Origin: an uncultured Synechococcaceae cyanobacterium | Lineage (GTDB): Bacteria > Cyanobacteriota > Cyanobacteriia > PCC-6307 > Cyanobiaceae | Assembly (NCBI GenBank): GCA_902537395.1 | Contig: CACBBE010000007.1 | Span: 1 to 40,376 of the forward strand | Direction of reading: 5' to 3' | DNA length: 40,376 nucleotides | In this document: positions 1 through 7,532 of the stretch, piece after piece | How positions within the stretch are numbered: the first letter of the stretch is position 1 | Layout: every line of letters starts with the position of its first letter | The notes under the pieces: model-generated | Seen by the model: the letters and a program-made list of their open reading frames with translations, nothing else | Told to the model about the DNA's origin: nothing | Database searches by the model: none | Made by a program: the position numbers and the translations under genes

Positions 1-555
1 AATAAAACCTAAAGCATATGCGATAGGATCCCACATTCTTTCTAAGCTTTTTTCACTTCCACCATGGTTTAAAAACCATTCTTTAAAACTAATTTTATCT
101 AAATCTCTAATTATTTTCATTGCGCCTTCATAGTCTATCAATCCTCTAACTATTGGGCTTGTCCCTAAAGCTAAGGCATTTCTGAACTTATCTACCCAAG
201 TAAGTTGTTCGGTGGTAAAAAAAGCTTTTAGTCCATTAAATGGAGCACCTAAAGGGAATCTGAAGTCTAAAGATTTTAAATTACCTCCATTGTTAATAAA
301 TAAATGAGTATGATCCTTTGGGAGTAAATTATCTAAAGCCCCCACTTTTTTCATTAATTTAAAAAGATTTGCATAATTGTAAAAAAATACATGTAAACCC
401 ATTTCTATGTGATTGCCATCCTTATCTTCCCAACTTCCTACTTTACCTCCCCAAAATGACCTGCTCTCGTAAATTTCTACTTCGTGACCTTCATCAACTA
501 AATTGACTGCTGCTGTGAGACCAGCTAATCCTGAACCAACTATTGCAATTTTCAC
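1..555 (-). CDS. crtQ: zeta-carotene desaturase, N-terminal part (cut by window edge)
   Basis: Plant-type FAD-dependent carotene desaturase that converts zeta-carotene to lycopene via neurosporene. Only the first 185 codons are visible; the gene runs off the left edge. The start is GTG (553-555 on the plus strand), giving [19 protein letters not shown], a dinucleotide-binding GxGxxG fold. A conserved [10 protein letters not shown] segment follows near residues 33-45, and the [13 protein letters not shown] segment is typical of CrtP/CrtQ. It resembles the complete crtP at 24750-26147 in the same region ([26 protein letters not shown]). The family could be confused with CrtP, but crtP is present separately and the FFYNYANLF form suits CrtQ. 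It is divergent from the Fe-S carrier gene, with about 100 bases between starts. Confidence 0.85.
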   Translation of the reverse strand, partial: MKIAIVGSGLAGLTAAVNLVDEGHEVEIYESRSFWGGKVGSWEDKDGNHIEMGLHVFFYNYANLFKLMKKVGALDNLLPKDHTHLFINNGGNLKSLDFRFPLGAPFNGLKAFFTTEQLTWVDKFRNALALGTSPIVRGLIDYEGAMKIIRDLDKISFKEWFLNHGGSEKSLERMWDPIAYALGFI

Positions 556-654
556 TTTTTCTTAAAATTATAACAAATCAAGTTTGGATAATGTTTGTTC
601 TATGCATCATATCGATTAAGTTTTTATATTATAAATAGTAGAAATCCTTTGTTT

Positions 655-1047
655 ATGGAAAATGTAGAAGTTAAACAGGAAATTAAAAATTCTGATGATG
701 GCAAAGGTATCTTAATTACGAATGATGCTATAGAACAAATTTCAAATTTGTTGCAGGGCCAAAGTGATAAAAAAGCACTTAGGGTAGGAGTAAGATCAGG
801 TGGTTGTAGTGGAATGAGTTATACGATGGATTTTATAGGATCTAATGAAATAAATCCTGATGATAAAGTTTATGATTATTCATTAAAAGCTGATCAAAGC
901 TTTCAAGTAGTTTGTGATCCTAAAAGTCTCTTATATATATATGGAATGCAATTAGATTTTAGTAAGGAATTAATTGGTGGTGGCTTTAATTTTGTAAATC
1001 CCAATGCATCTCAAACTTGTGGTTGTGGAAGCTCCTTTGCAGTTTAA
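655..1047 (+). CDS. A-type iron-sulfur carrier (HesB/IscA/SufA family)
   Basis: Small carrier of Fe-S clusters, 130 residues from the ATG at 655. The frame stays open upstream to 595, but that extension (Tyr/Phe/Ser-rich) is not like the family, so the internal ATG was preferred. The three cysteines that define A-type carriers are present: Cys51 in GGCSGMSY and Cys122/Cys124 in the C-terminal TCGCGSSF. The LIGGGFNFVNPNA stretch before the CGCG motif is also typical. The sequence does not say whether this is the SufA or IscA type, so no symbol is given. A TPR gene follows 6 bases after the stop, probably in the same transcript. Confidence 0.9.
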   Translation: MENVEVKQEIKNSDDGKGILITNDAIEQISNLLQGQSDKKALRVGVRSGGCSGMSYTMDFIGSNEINPDDKVYDYSLKADQSFQVVCDPKSLLYIYGMQLDFSKELIGGGFNFVNPNASQTCGCGSSFAV

Positions 1048-1053
1048 TAAATA

Positions 1054-1482
1054 ATGAATAACGAAATTAATCCCATCGAAGAGGATTTTAATGCAGCTCT
1101 ATCAAGATATAAAGCAGGGAAAGATTTAATTCCAATAGTTCAAGATTTTCAAAAAATTATACAGCAAATTCCAAATCATTTTGCTGCTTGGACTTGTTTA
1201 TCATGGTTGCAATTACTTTTGAAAAATAATGAAGAAGCTTTATCAGCTGCCAGACAAGCTGTTCGATTAAATCAGCAAGATCCACAAGCAAGAATGAATT
1301 TGTCTTTAGCTCTTTTGGCTACCAACAATAAGGGTGTTAGGGATCATATTGAGTTAATAAAAAAAATGTCTATGATGATGCCAGATGTGAAAAGTGAGTT
1401 GAAAGAATCTGTTGAAGACGGATTAAGTAGATATCCAGAGTGGCCTGAGTTAACCAAAGTAAAAAAATGGTTGGAATTTTAA
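1054..1482 (+). CDS. TPR repeat protein, cyanobacterial conserved
   Basis: A 142-residue soluble protein with tetratricopeptide-like helices. The clearest repeat runs over roughly residues 40-74 (PNHFAAWTCLSWLQLLLKN then EEALSAARQAVRLNQQDP), with a less regular one after it (ARMNLSLALLATNN). The C-terminus (YPEWPELTKVKKWLEF) is amphipathic. No catalytic motif and no signal peptide are visible. It probably mediates protein-protein contact; its partner is unknown. It sits between the A-type Fe-S carrier and the LpxB-like gene with gaps of 6 and 1 bases, so co-transcription is likely, but a link to Fe-S assembly is only a guess from position. Confidence 0.8.
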   Translation: MNNEINPIEEDFNAALSRYKAGKDLIPIVQDFQKIIQQIPNHFAAWTCLSWLQLLLKNNEEALSAARQAVRLNQQDPQARMNLSLALLATNNKGVRDHIELIKKMSMMMPDVKSELKESVEDGLSRYPEWPELTKVKKWLEF

Positions 1483-1483
1483 A

Positions 1484-2695
1484 TTGTTTAAAATTTTAAT
1501 ATTAAGTAATGGGCATGGAGAAGATCTATCTGGCAGTCTGATAGCTAAGCAATTCGTAAAAAGTGGTTATTCTGTAAATGCTTTACCAATTGTTGGTCTG
1601 GGAAATCATTACGAAAAAGAAAAAATTAAAATTATCGGTAAAACTAAAGAATTTAGTACTGGAGGAATTGGCTATAATTCTTTTAAAGGAAGAATCACTG
1701 AGATATTAGGAGGAGAAATATTTTATCTTCTAAAAAGATTATATTTAACTTTTAAAATAAGAAAAAAATACGATTATTTTTTTGTAGTTGGAGATATTGT
1801 GCCAGTTTTTTTTGCTTGGGTTTGTAAGAAAGATTTTTTTACATATCTAGTTGCTTATTCCAGTCATTATGAAGGGAAGTTGAAATTACCATGGCCTTCT
1901 AAATTTTTCTTGTTCTCACAAAAAGCCAAAAAAATATACACGCGAGATTCCCTTACAGCTAATGATTTAACTTTGCAATTAAAAAAGAAAGTATCTTTTT
2001 TAGGTAATCCATTTATGGATAAGTTTTCTCCTAAAAACAAAGAATTAAATAAAGCTGAATTTAGTATTGGATTATTTCCAGGAAGTAGATTCCCTGAGAC
2101 TTTAGATAATTTAGTTTTGATGTTAGAGGTATTAGAGGCATTGTCAGATTTAAAATATTTTCAAAAAATTAATTTTAATTTTGCAATAGTTAATGCTCTA
2201 TCTTCAATAAAAATAAAGGAGATACTTCAAAAAAGAGGATGGTTAAAATTAGAAAAAACAAAAGATAATAATCTCTTGCAATTCCAATATAAATTTTTAG
2301 AAGTGAATATATTTTGGAATTATTTTGACGAAATATTATTGAAAAGTAGATGCTGTATCAGCATGGCAGGAACAGCATCAGAGCAAGCGATTGGATTAGG
2401 AAAACCGGTTATTCAGATTGAAGGGAAAGGGCCACAATTTACAAAAACTTTTGCAGAAGCACAAAGACGTTTGCTTGGGAAATATGTTTTTTGTGCCAGT
2501 AATTATAAAAACAAGAGTGATCAAATCAATCAGACAATAAAATTGATCATAAAAACAATTTATTTTATACAGCTAAATAAGAAGTTTATGATCTCATGTA
2601 ATGAAAATGCCAAAAAAAGACTTGGTGAAAACAAAGCTTGTCTTAAAATGGTTGATGATATGAATATTGTTATAAAAAATGACCAAGGAGAATAA
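1484..2695 (+). CDS. LpxB-like (lipid-A-disaccharide synthase-related) protein
   Basis: A 403-residue protein of the cyanobacterial/plastid group related to lipid-A-disaccharide synthase, with a GT-B type fold. The N-terminus LILSNGHGEDLSGSLIA is the hallmark of this group. The C-terminal half carries the nucleotide-sugar-binding-like stretch SMAGTASEQAIGLGKPVIQIEGKGPQF (about residues 293-320). An FPGSRFPE motif lies near 197-204. The start is TTG at 1484, one base after the previous stop; no ATG lies before the conserved N-terminus. The actual substrate is unknown: Prochlorococcus is not known to make classical lipid A, so the function should not be read from the name. It overlaps the next gene by 17 bases. 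Confidence 0.75.
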   Translation: MFKILILSNGHGEDLSGSLIAKQFVKSGYSVNALPIVGLGNHYEKEKIKIIGKTKEFSTGGIGYNSFKGRITEILGGEIFYLLKRLYLTFKIRKKYDYFFVVGDIVPVFFAWVCKKDFFTYLVAYSSHYEGKLKLPWPSKFFLFSQKAKKIYTRDSLTANDLTLQLKKKVSFLGNPFMDKFSPKNKELNKAEFSIGLFPGSRFPETLDNLVLMLEVLEALSDLKYFQKINFNFAIVNALSSIKIKEILQKRGWLKLEKTKDNNLLQFQYKFLEVNIFWNYFDEILLKSRCCISMAGTASEQAIGLGKPVIQIEGKGPQFTKTFAEAQRRLLGKYVFCASNYKNKSDQINQTIKLIIKTIYFIQLNKKFMISCNENAKKRLGENKACLKMVDDMNIVIKNDQGE

Positions 2696-2948
2696 TCAAA
2701 ATAAGTTAAAACAAATTATAGATAATTTGTTACTAATAAATTTATTTACAGTCATTTTTTTTGCAATATTTTTTATTTTTGCAATCATCATGCAATTTAA
2801 TGGCATATTTATTTTTATTAATTTTATTCAGGTAGTTTGGAATCCTCTTGTAGTTCCATTGATAACAATTCTTATTATTGGTGCTTTGGCAAACGGTATT
2901 AATTCTTGGTGGAGGCGTAGATTGCTTTCTCAAGAAGAGGATATTTAA
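2679..2948 (+). CDS. small two-helix membrane protein, unknown function
   Basis: An 89-residue protein with an ATG at 2679 inside the end of the LpxB-like gene (17-base overlap, translational coupling likely). Two hydrophobic segments are visible, roughly residues 17-40 (LLLINLFTVIFFAIFFIFAI) and 54-73 (PLVVPLITILIIGALANGI). A basic tryptophan-rich tail, SWWRRRLLSQEEDI, follows. No known motif was recognised. The last 50 bases overlap the convergent epimerase gene. Coupling to the upstream gene makes it believable as a real gene, perhaps a membrane partner of the LpxB-like protein (inference). Confidence 0.65.
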   Translation: MTKENNQNKLKQIIDNLLLINLFTVIFFAIFFIFAIIMQFNGIFIFINFIQVVWNPLVVPLITILIIGALANGINSWWRRRLLSQEEDI

Positions 2949-3825
2949 AAGTATAATTTTTGAGTTTACTGCTAATTACTTTTTGTCCTTCTAATACAAC
3001 TTTTGCTCCATCTCCTAACAATATTTTTAAAACCGCTCCAGGGACTGGAAGTAAATTAGGTCTATTCAGACATTTACCTAAAGTCTGAGAAAAGTCTCGC
3101 ATTAATACTGGATTTGGTGCAACAGCATTAAATACTCCTGAATATTTTTTATCAACTAATGCTTGAGTAATTAATGCACATAAATCAGTTCTATGAATCC
3201 AACTCATCCATTGCTTACCATCTCCAATTGGTCCACCTAATCCAACTTTAAAAATAGGGAGCATTTTTCCTAATGCTCCTCCATCTGCCTCTAGAACAAT
3301 TCCAATTCTAAAAATAACTAACCTTGAGAAAAATGGTTTTTCGGCAGCGACTGCTTCCCATTTTTTGCAAAGATTAGCTAAAAAGTCTTTTCCTTCAATA
3401 CTATTTTCATTGAATTCACCAGATAAACTTGTACCGTAATAACCTATTGCTGATCCATTTATAATAACTTTTGGGTTTATTTTTAAATTTTTAAGGGTCT
3501 TCATCATAAATTTCGTGGTGTTAATACGACTATTTTCAATCTTTTGTTTTTGTTCAGAAGTCCATTTTTTTTCTGCTATGGGTTCTCCCATCAAGTTAAT
3601 AATTCCATCTGTCTCTCTTAAAATATTTAGAAGATTTTCGTTATTCCAGTTTTTTTCTTGTGATAAATCTATTTGAAGAAATTTAAACTTATTGAAATCT
3701 AAATCAACCCTTAATTTACTAATGGGTTTTCTACTTACAATATATATTTCGTAATTTTCATTGAGTAGTGTTGGTACTAATTCTTTACCAACAAATCCAG
3801 TACAGCCAAGTAGTAAAAGACGCAT
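2899..3825 (-). CDS. NAD(P)-binding epimerase, SDR (YfcH/TIGR01777-like) family
   Basis: A 308-residue extended short-chain-dehydrogenase-like protein, starting at the ATG 3823-3825. The N-terminus MRLLLLGCTGFVGKELVP is the nucleotide-binding GxxGxxG motif, so the open frame upstream of it (to 3993) is discarded. Further family marks are GIINLMGEPIAEKKWTSEQK (the N-L-x-G-x-x-I signature of YfcH-type proteins), INGSAIGYYG around the active-site Ser/Tyr region, and the C-terminal DUF1731-like stretch PNPVLMRDFSQTLGKCL...PVPGAVLKILLG. Substrate unknown. The plant homologue known to me is a plastid protein, often annotated as a cell-division inhibitor without direct evidence. The 3' end overlaps the convergent small membrane protein gene by 50 bases. 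Confidence 0.85.
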   Translation of the reverse strand: MRLLLLGCTGFVGKELVPTLLNENYEIYIVSRKPISKLRVDLDFNKFKFLQIDLSQEKNWNNENLLNILRETDGIINLMGEPIAEKKWTSEQKQKIENSRINTTKFMMKTLKNLKINPKVIINGSAIGYYGTSLSGEFNENSIEGKDFLANLCKKWEAVAAEKPFFSRLVIFRIGIVLEADGGALGKMLPIFKVGLGGPIGDGKQWMSWIHRTDLCALITQALVDKKYSGVFNAVAPNPVLMRDFSQTLGKCLNRPNLLPVPGAVLKILLGDGAKVVLEGQKVISSKLKNYTFKYPLLEKAIYASTKN

Positions 3826-3926
3826 ATCATATAAATGTTTATCGTTTAAGGCTATTAAATTTTTCAGACGTTTGTAATTATTATTCCGGTATAAATTTTT
3901 TTCAATATTTTTCAAACAAGTTTTTG

Positions 3927-3932
3927 TATAAT
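3927..3932 (+). promoter_or_regulatory. candidate -10 element for ndhO
   Basis: A perfect TATAAT hexamer lies 29 bases upstream of the ndhO start in the 136-base gap shared with the divergent epimerase gene. It would place transcription start near 3939 and leave a leader of about 23 bases. No convincing -35 box at 17-18 bases was found. A TATAAT match in such A+T-rich DNA can occur by chance, so confidence is low. Confidence 0.35.
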
Positions 3933-3961
3933 AAATTTCAAATAACTTTCTTGAATTTATT

Positions 3962-4198
3962 ATGACAGATTCTATTCCAAAGAAACCTCTCAAGAAAGGA
4001 AGCTTAGTTTTTGTCTATAGAGAAAATTATAAAAAAAGTCTTGAATCATTAGCCAGTGATAATGATCTTCCTAATTATGTCTTTGAAGGTCCCGGAGAGA
4101 TTCTTTCACTCAAAGACGAATATGCTCAGGTACGATGGCGCAGACCTGTTCCAGATGTTTGGTTGAAATTAGATCAACTTAAGGAATATACTCAATAG
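3962..4198 (+). CDS. ndhO: NAD(P)H-quinone oxidoreductase subunit O
   Basis: A 78-residue subunit specific to the cyanobacterial/plastid NDH-1 complex, located on the hydrophilic arm that docks ferredoxin and serves cyclic electron flow. Recognised by LKKGSLVFVYRENYKKSLES, the FEGPGEILSLKDEYAQVRWR core and the PVPDVWLKLDQLKEY tail. Length is as expected for NdhO. It is isolated from the other ndh genes in this window (ndhM at 26238, ndhFD at 29002, ndhEGIA at 37790). It converges on the J-domain gene with 11 bases between stops. Confidence 0.95.
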   Translation: MTDSIPKKPLKKGSLVFVYRENYKKSLESLASDNDLPNYVFEGPGEILSLKDEYAQVRWRRPVPDVWLKLDQLKEYTQ

Positions 4199-4209
4199 AA
4201 TTTTTATAT

Positions 4210-4887
4210 CTAAAAGTTTTTATTCTTTTTCTCTGTAGACATCTTTGATTGGATTCTTTTTGCTTCTTTGATCATTTCTTTTCCATCAAATAAGTAATTA
4301 TCTACGTATCCTTTTGTATATCTATCAAATTCTGATAGCGCATCTTTAACTTGCGAAAAACAATGATAAAGATCGAGGCCTAAAGCTGAGATAGACTTTG
4401 GAACTATTTTTTTGTTATAAATTTTTTCAACTTTTTCTATCTTCTTTTGTGAAAGAACTATGTAACTGCAAAAATTTTCCATTAGTTGGTCATCATATGG
4501 ATCCGCCGATAGTTTTTTTATTTCATTATTCAAAGGTTTAATTATTTGACTAATTAATCTATTTATCGGACTATAAATTTCTTTAATCCATGTTTCAACT
4601 TCTTTGTCCTTAAGTGAAGAATTATATTTTTTTGAATTAAATTTCTCTTCCCAATTTTCATTTAATGAATCAAATGATGAACTGGAAGAGAAAAAACTGC
4701 TGTCGTATTGTTTCTTTTTGATAGGGTCATTTAAAGTTTCCCAAGCATTTTGTATTGCAAGAAATCGTTCTTTCTTGCCGCCTGCATCTGGATGATGTTG
4801 CTTAACTAAAGAGCGATATGAAGATTTAATTTCACTTTTGGTTGCATTTTTTTTGAGACCTAATTCTTCATATAAATTTTTTTCCAT
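4210..4887 (-). CDS. J-domain (DnaJ-like) protein
   Basis: A 225-residue co-chaperone-like protein. Residues 3-65 form a J domain (YEELGLKKNATKSEIKSSYR) with the essential HPD tripeptide at 32-34 (KQHHPDAGG), which stimulates the ATPase of an Hsp70. There is no Gly/Phe region, no zinc-finger cysteines and no DnaJ C-terminal substrate domain, so it is a type III J protein. The remainder (about 70-225) is charged and helical, with Lys/Glu-rich segments. Its client is unknown. It lies 15 bases downstream of cysK on the same strand and is probably co-transcribed with it. Confidence 0.85.
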   Translation of the reverse strand: MEKNLYEELGLKKNATKSEIKSSYRSLVKQHHPDAGGKKERFLAIQNAWETLNDPIKKKQYDSSFFSSSSSFDSLNENWEEKFNSKKYNSSLKDKEVETWIKEIYSPINRLISQIIKPLNNEIKKLSADPYDDQLMENFCSYIVLSQKKIEKVEKIYNKKIVPKSISALGLDLYHCFSQVKDALSEFDRYTKGYVDNYLFDGKEMIKEAKRIQSKMSTEKKNKNF

Positions 4888-4902
4888 TTTATAAATTATG
4901 CA

Positions 4903-5871
4903 TTAAAGATAACCATCTTTTCTGGCTTGAATTGAAGTATTAGATTCAAACATTGCTGTTGATAAATATCTTTCTCCAAAACTTGGAAGAATAACTATCA
5001 ATCTTTTATTCATTAGTTCTTTTCTTTTGCCGATTTTTATAGTTGCTGCTAAAGCTGCGCCGCTGCTGATGCCAGATAAAAGACCTTCCAATCGAGCTAA
5101 TAAACGCCCATAATAAAATGCTTCATCATCATCTATTTTTATAATTTCATCAATTAATTTAGTATTAAGTACTTTCGGTACGAAACCCGCTCCAATTCCT
5201 TGAATCGAATGAGATCCTGCTTTTTCTCCGGAAATCACCGCACTTTTTTTGGGCTCTACGGCGTAAATTTTGCAATTTGGATTAACTTTTTTCAAAAAAC
5301 GTGCACAACCAGTAATTGTTCCTCCTGTGCCTACTCCAGTAACTAGTCCATCTAAATTGTTATTGGATTGGGACCATATTTCTTGGGCCGTTGTTCTTTC
5401 ATGAATATCTGGATTAGCAAAGTTTTCAAACTGATTAAATTGATAGCTATTGGCAATGGTTGAAGACAACTCATTAGCTAAATCTAAAGCTCCTTTCATT
5501 CCTTCTTTCCCCGGTGTTAGCTGTAATTCAGCACCATATGCTCTCAACATTGCCCTTCTTTCAATACTCATCGTATCCGGCATAGTCAATATCAATTTAT
5601 AGCCTTTTGCTGCGGCAACCATTGCTAATGCGATGCCAGTATTTCCACTAGTTGCTTCAATTAACGTTGTTTTATCTGGTGTTATCAATCCTTCTTTTTC
5701 AGCTTTACATAACATTGAATAAGCGATCCGATCCTTAACAGAAGCTGATGGATTGAAACTTTCTAGTTTGGCTATTATTTCTGGATAACAATCAAAATAC
5801 TTTTTGATTCGATTTAATCTAACTAATGGGGTATTTCCAACTAGAGAAGTTATATCATTTGCTATTTCCAT
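4903..5871 (-). CDS. cysK: cysteine synthase A (O-acetylserine thiol-lyase)
   Basis: PLP enzyme that makes cysteine from O-acetylserine and sulfide. It has 322 residues, the usual family length. The cofactor lysine is Lys46 in PSASVKDRIA. The Asn loop EATSGNTGIALA follows near residues 68-79, and the phosphate-binding loop VTGVGTGGTITG lies near 177-188. The GISSGAALAA motif is near the C-terminus. The next gene on the same strand is the J-domain protein, so they likely form a pair. Upstream, a 150-base A+T-rich gap separates it from the divergent UPF0367-like gene; no clear operator was seen there. Confidence 0.95.
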   Translation of the reverse strand: MEIANDITSLVGNTPLVRLNRIKKYFDCYPEIIAKLESFNPSASVKDRIAYSMLCKAEKEGLITPDKTTLIEATSGNTGIALAMVAAAKGYKLILTMPDTMSIERRAMLRAYGAELQLTPGKEGMKGALDLANELSSTIANSYQFNQFENFANPDIHERTTAQEIWSQSNNNLDGLVTGVGTGGTITGCARFLKKVNPNCKIYAVEPKKSAVISGEKAGSHSIQGIGAGFVPKVLNTKLIDEIIKIDDDEAFYYGRLLARLEGLLSGISSGAALAATIKIGKRKELMNKRLIVILPSFGERYLSTAMFESNTSIQARKDGYL

Positions 5872-6023
5872 GAAATTATTTTTTAAAATGCAAAATAAAA
5901 TCTCCTATATTCATATTAATTGTATTTAAAGATCTTTTATATAATTTTCTCAAAATAATTTAATTTAAATAACTTCCTGCTTATAAATATTTAGTAATAT
6001 AAGAAGTAGTTTTTATTATGATT

Positions 6024-6296
6024 ATGTATTCGTTAGAGTTAAGCCTAAAATATTCACCTTTTCCACTTTCAATTCAGAAGAAAGAGTTTGATGATGTTAA
6101 AGGAATTTATGATGAAATAAAAAGTGCTATGAATGAAACTTTAGAATCTTCAAACTTGATCGAATTAAGGTGTGACAAAGTGCAAGGTAAATTAATTGCT
6201 GTAAGAGTTAAAGAAATCATTTCTGTTCAGATATATGAAAAATCGTCAGTAGCAGGAGGAGCTAAAAGACCAGGGTTTTCTCTCAATATAGATTGA
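6024..6296 (+). CDS. UPF0367-like conserved cyanobacterial protein
   Basis: A protein of 90 residues when started at the ATG 6024 (MYSLELSLKYSPFPLSIQKK); the ATG at 6018 would add only Met-Ile. I recognise it as a conserved cyanobacterial family of unknown function (UPF0367, from memory). The marks are the SPFPLSIQKKE start, the central IELRCDKVQGKLIAVR and the C-terminal GGAKRPGFSL. No membrane segment or catalytic motif is visible. Its stop codon overlaps the TTG start of the ABC ATPase gene by 4 bases, so the two are translationally coupled. A joint role is inferred only from that. Confidence 0.75.
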   Translation: MYSLELSLKYSPFPLSIQKKEFDDVKGIYDEIKSAMNETLESSNLIELRCDKVQGKLIAVRVKEIISVQIYEKSSVAGGAKRPGFSLNID

Positions 6297-6979
6297 TAGA
6301 ATTAATGCGAGATTCCCCTGAAAATGAAATACCTCATATTAAATTCAAAGATGTTTCTTTTTCATATCCTGGAGAAAGAGAAAATTTAATTTTCAAATGT
6401 AACTTTACAATAAAAAAACATGGATTTTGGATGGTCGTAGGTAAAAACGGGAGCGGAAAAAGTACTCTTTTAAAATTAATTAATGGAATAATCAAACCCA
6501 AAAATGGTGTTATTCAATCTAATGCAAATATTGGCATGGTGTTTCAAAACCCTGATCATCAAATATTGATGCCAAATTGTAGGAGTGAACTTCTGATTAA
6601 TATTAATCAGAATATAAGTCAAAATGAAATTAATAAAAAAATTGAGTATGTGCTTGATCAGGTAGGAATGACTGGTTTTGAAAAAAGGCCAGTACATACT
6701 TTGAGCGGTGGGCAAAAACAACGCTTAACTATTGCAAGCGCTTTAATTAGTAATAGAAATTTTATTCTTTTAGATGAGCCTACAGCATTACTTGATCAAA
6801 CTAGCCAATTAAAAGTTTTACAAACTATTAAAAATCTTACAAGTGACCATAAAGAACCTTTATCGGCTTTGTGGATTACTCATCGTTATGAAGAATTAAC
6901 TTATGCTGATGCAGTAGCAGAGCTGAAAAATGGTTTTTTATCTAACTGGCAAGAACCATCAAAATTTCAATATAATTAA
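6293..6979 (+). CDS. ABC transporter ATP-binding protein (CbiO/EcfA-like)
   Basis: A 228-residue ATPase with all key motifs: Walker A GKNGSGKST (50-58), Q-loop FQNPDHQ (84-90), signature LSGGQKQR (137-144), Walker B FILLDEPTALLD ending at Asp168, and the H-loop WITHRYEE (His197). The FQNPDHQ form and overall length suit the CbiO/EcfA group that drives vitamin or metal-ion uptake through an energy-coupling membrane protein. No permease or substrate-binding gene lies next to it, so the transported substrate is unknown. The start is TTG at 6293 (overlapping the previous stop) or ATG at 6305. The tRNA-Asn gene follows 49 bases later. Confidence 0.85.
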   Translation: MIELMRDSPENEIPHIKFKDVSFSYPGERENLIFKCNFTIKKHGFWMVVGKNGSGKSTLLKLINGIIKPKNGVIQSNANIGMVFQNPDHQILMPNCRSELLININQNISQNEINKKIEYVLDQVGMTGFEKRPVHTLSGGQKQRLTIASALISNRNFILLDEPTALLDQTSQLKVLQTIKNLTSDHKEPLSALWITHRYEELTYADAVAELKNGFLSNWQEPSKFQYN

Positions 6980-6988
6980 CTCTTGTAC

Positions 6989-7018
6989 TTGTCATAAGGT
7001 ACTTTAAAGAGCTAAATT
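6989..7018 (+). promoter_or_regulatory. possible promoter of tRNA-Asn
   Basis: TTGTCA at 6989-6994 resembles a -35 box and CTAAAT/TAAATT at 7012-7018 a weak -10 box, 17-18 bases apart. Transcription would begin a few bases before the tRNA at 7029. The -10 match is poor and read-through from the ABC ATPase gene is also possible. Confidence 0.3.
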
Positions 7019-7028
7019 CATTTTATAT

Positions 7029-7088
<60 letters not shown>

Positions 7089-7100
<12 letters not shown>

Positions 7101-7152
7101 TTTATATGTCTCGAAAAGTCATGCAAAGTCACCTATTCGGTGACTTTTTTAT
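7089..7152 (+). repeat. direct repeat copy 1 (tRNA-Asn 3' end plus terminator; attL-like)
   Basis: This is the first copy of a bipartite direct repeat. CCGCCCGGGGAGTTT (7089-7103, spanning the tRNA 3' end) is identical to 8511-8525. Four differing bases follow, then 26 identical bases from GTCTCGAAAAG to GTCACC (7108-7133), matching 8530-8555. After a divergent loop, GGTGACTTTTTTAT matches again (7139-7152 and 8565-8578). Offset is 1422 bases before the loop and 1426 after it. This is what a site-specific integration at a tRNA 3' end leaves behind. Confidence 0.85.
7125..7150 (+). terminator. rho-independent terminator of tRNA-Asn
   Basis: A nine-base-pair stem, AAAGTCACC (7125-7133) with GGTGACTTT (7139-7147), encloses the loop TATTC and runs into six T residues (7145-7150). 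It lies 25 bases after the tRNA. The same stem with a different loop recurs at 8547-8576. Confidence 0.85.
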
Positions 7153-7184
7153 GTCAGTGACTACCTTCACAATGAAAATGTCTA

Positions 7185-7322
7185 GACGAATAATGACATC
7201 TTAGTGTAATTTTATTCGTCCAGTATTCGTATTTTTATTCGTCTTTTAGTGAAAATATTCGTCCATATTTTCAGTCACTTTTACTGCTATTTTTCACGTT
7301 TATCTTCGTCCAAATTCGTCCA
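7185..7322 (+). repeat. ATTCGTCCA motif cluster
   Basis: The 9-mer ATTCGTCCA occurs exactly at 7214-7222, 7257-7265 and 7314-7322. Partial copies are TTCGTCCA at 7305-7312, ATTCGTC at 7237-7243, ATTCGTA at 7225-7231 and the inverted GACGAAT at 7185-7191. A further exact copy lies at 8432-8440 with a partial TTCGTC at 8421-8426, near the other end of the element. Spacing is irregular. Recombinase arm-type binding sites would fit, but that is inference. Confidence 0.6.
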
Positions 7323-7452
7323 ATTATTATCTAACAATTAACGATTATTAAATGATGAATAGTGATTGCTAATTATCAATCTACTATCAATCAAGTGTAT
7401 CAAAACTAAAAATATGTGATTATAAAAATAAATATCACGCCTAAATTTTTAT

Positions 7453-7518
7453 TTTGCCAAGATAAATGTGCATCTAATTCCTGTCCGCAAAGCAGTGGTC
7501 TTGGATGCAAATTTTTTT
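7453..7518 (+). terminator. terminator-like hairpin of an unknown transcript
   Basis: TTTGC-CAAGA (7453-7462) pairs with TCTTG-gat-GCAAA (7499-7511), a ten-pair stem with a three-base bulge, followed directly by seven T residues (7512-7518). The 36-base interior can form a smaller CCTG/CAG-type hairpin. The T run is on the plus strand, so it would stop rightward transcription, convergent with the transporter gene ending at 7533. No rightward gene precedes it inside the element, so it may end a small RNA or protect the transporter transcript from tRNA read-through. Confidence 0.45.
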
Positions 7519-7532
7519 AGGGCACTTAGTAG

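Larger units (their letters stand above)
7153..7532. other. gene-free left end of the tRNA-Asn element
   Basis: These 380 bases contain no open frame that I can support. They hold the ATTCGTCCA motif cluster (7185-7322), an A+T-rich stretch without recognisable signals (7323-7450), and a hairpin followed by T residues (7453-7518). The motif reads TGGACGAAT on the opposite strand (Trp-Thr-Asn in one frame), but every frame is broken by stops. A decayed coding region is possible but not demonstrable. Confidence 0.6.

Noticed and set aside
595-654. Longer N-terminus for the A-type Fe-S carrier
   Set aside because: The extra 20 residues do not look like the family and the ATG at 655 gives the expected length.
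2742-2933. 63-codon minus-strand frame opposite the small membrane protein
   Set aside because: Asn/Lys-rich without motifs; the plus-strand frame has a coherent two-helix membrane pattern and coupling to the upstream gene.
3826-3993. Longer N-terminus for the SDR epimerase
   Set aside because: The Rossmann fold begins at once after the ATG at 3825; the upstream part is Asn/Lys/Tyr-rich and occupies the promoter region of ndhO.
7185-7322. CRISPR-like repeat array
   Set aside because: The motif is only nine bases, spacing is irregular from 2 to over 40 bases, copies are partly inverted, and no cas genes are present.
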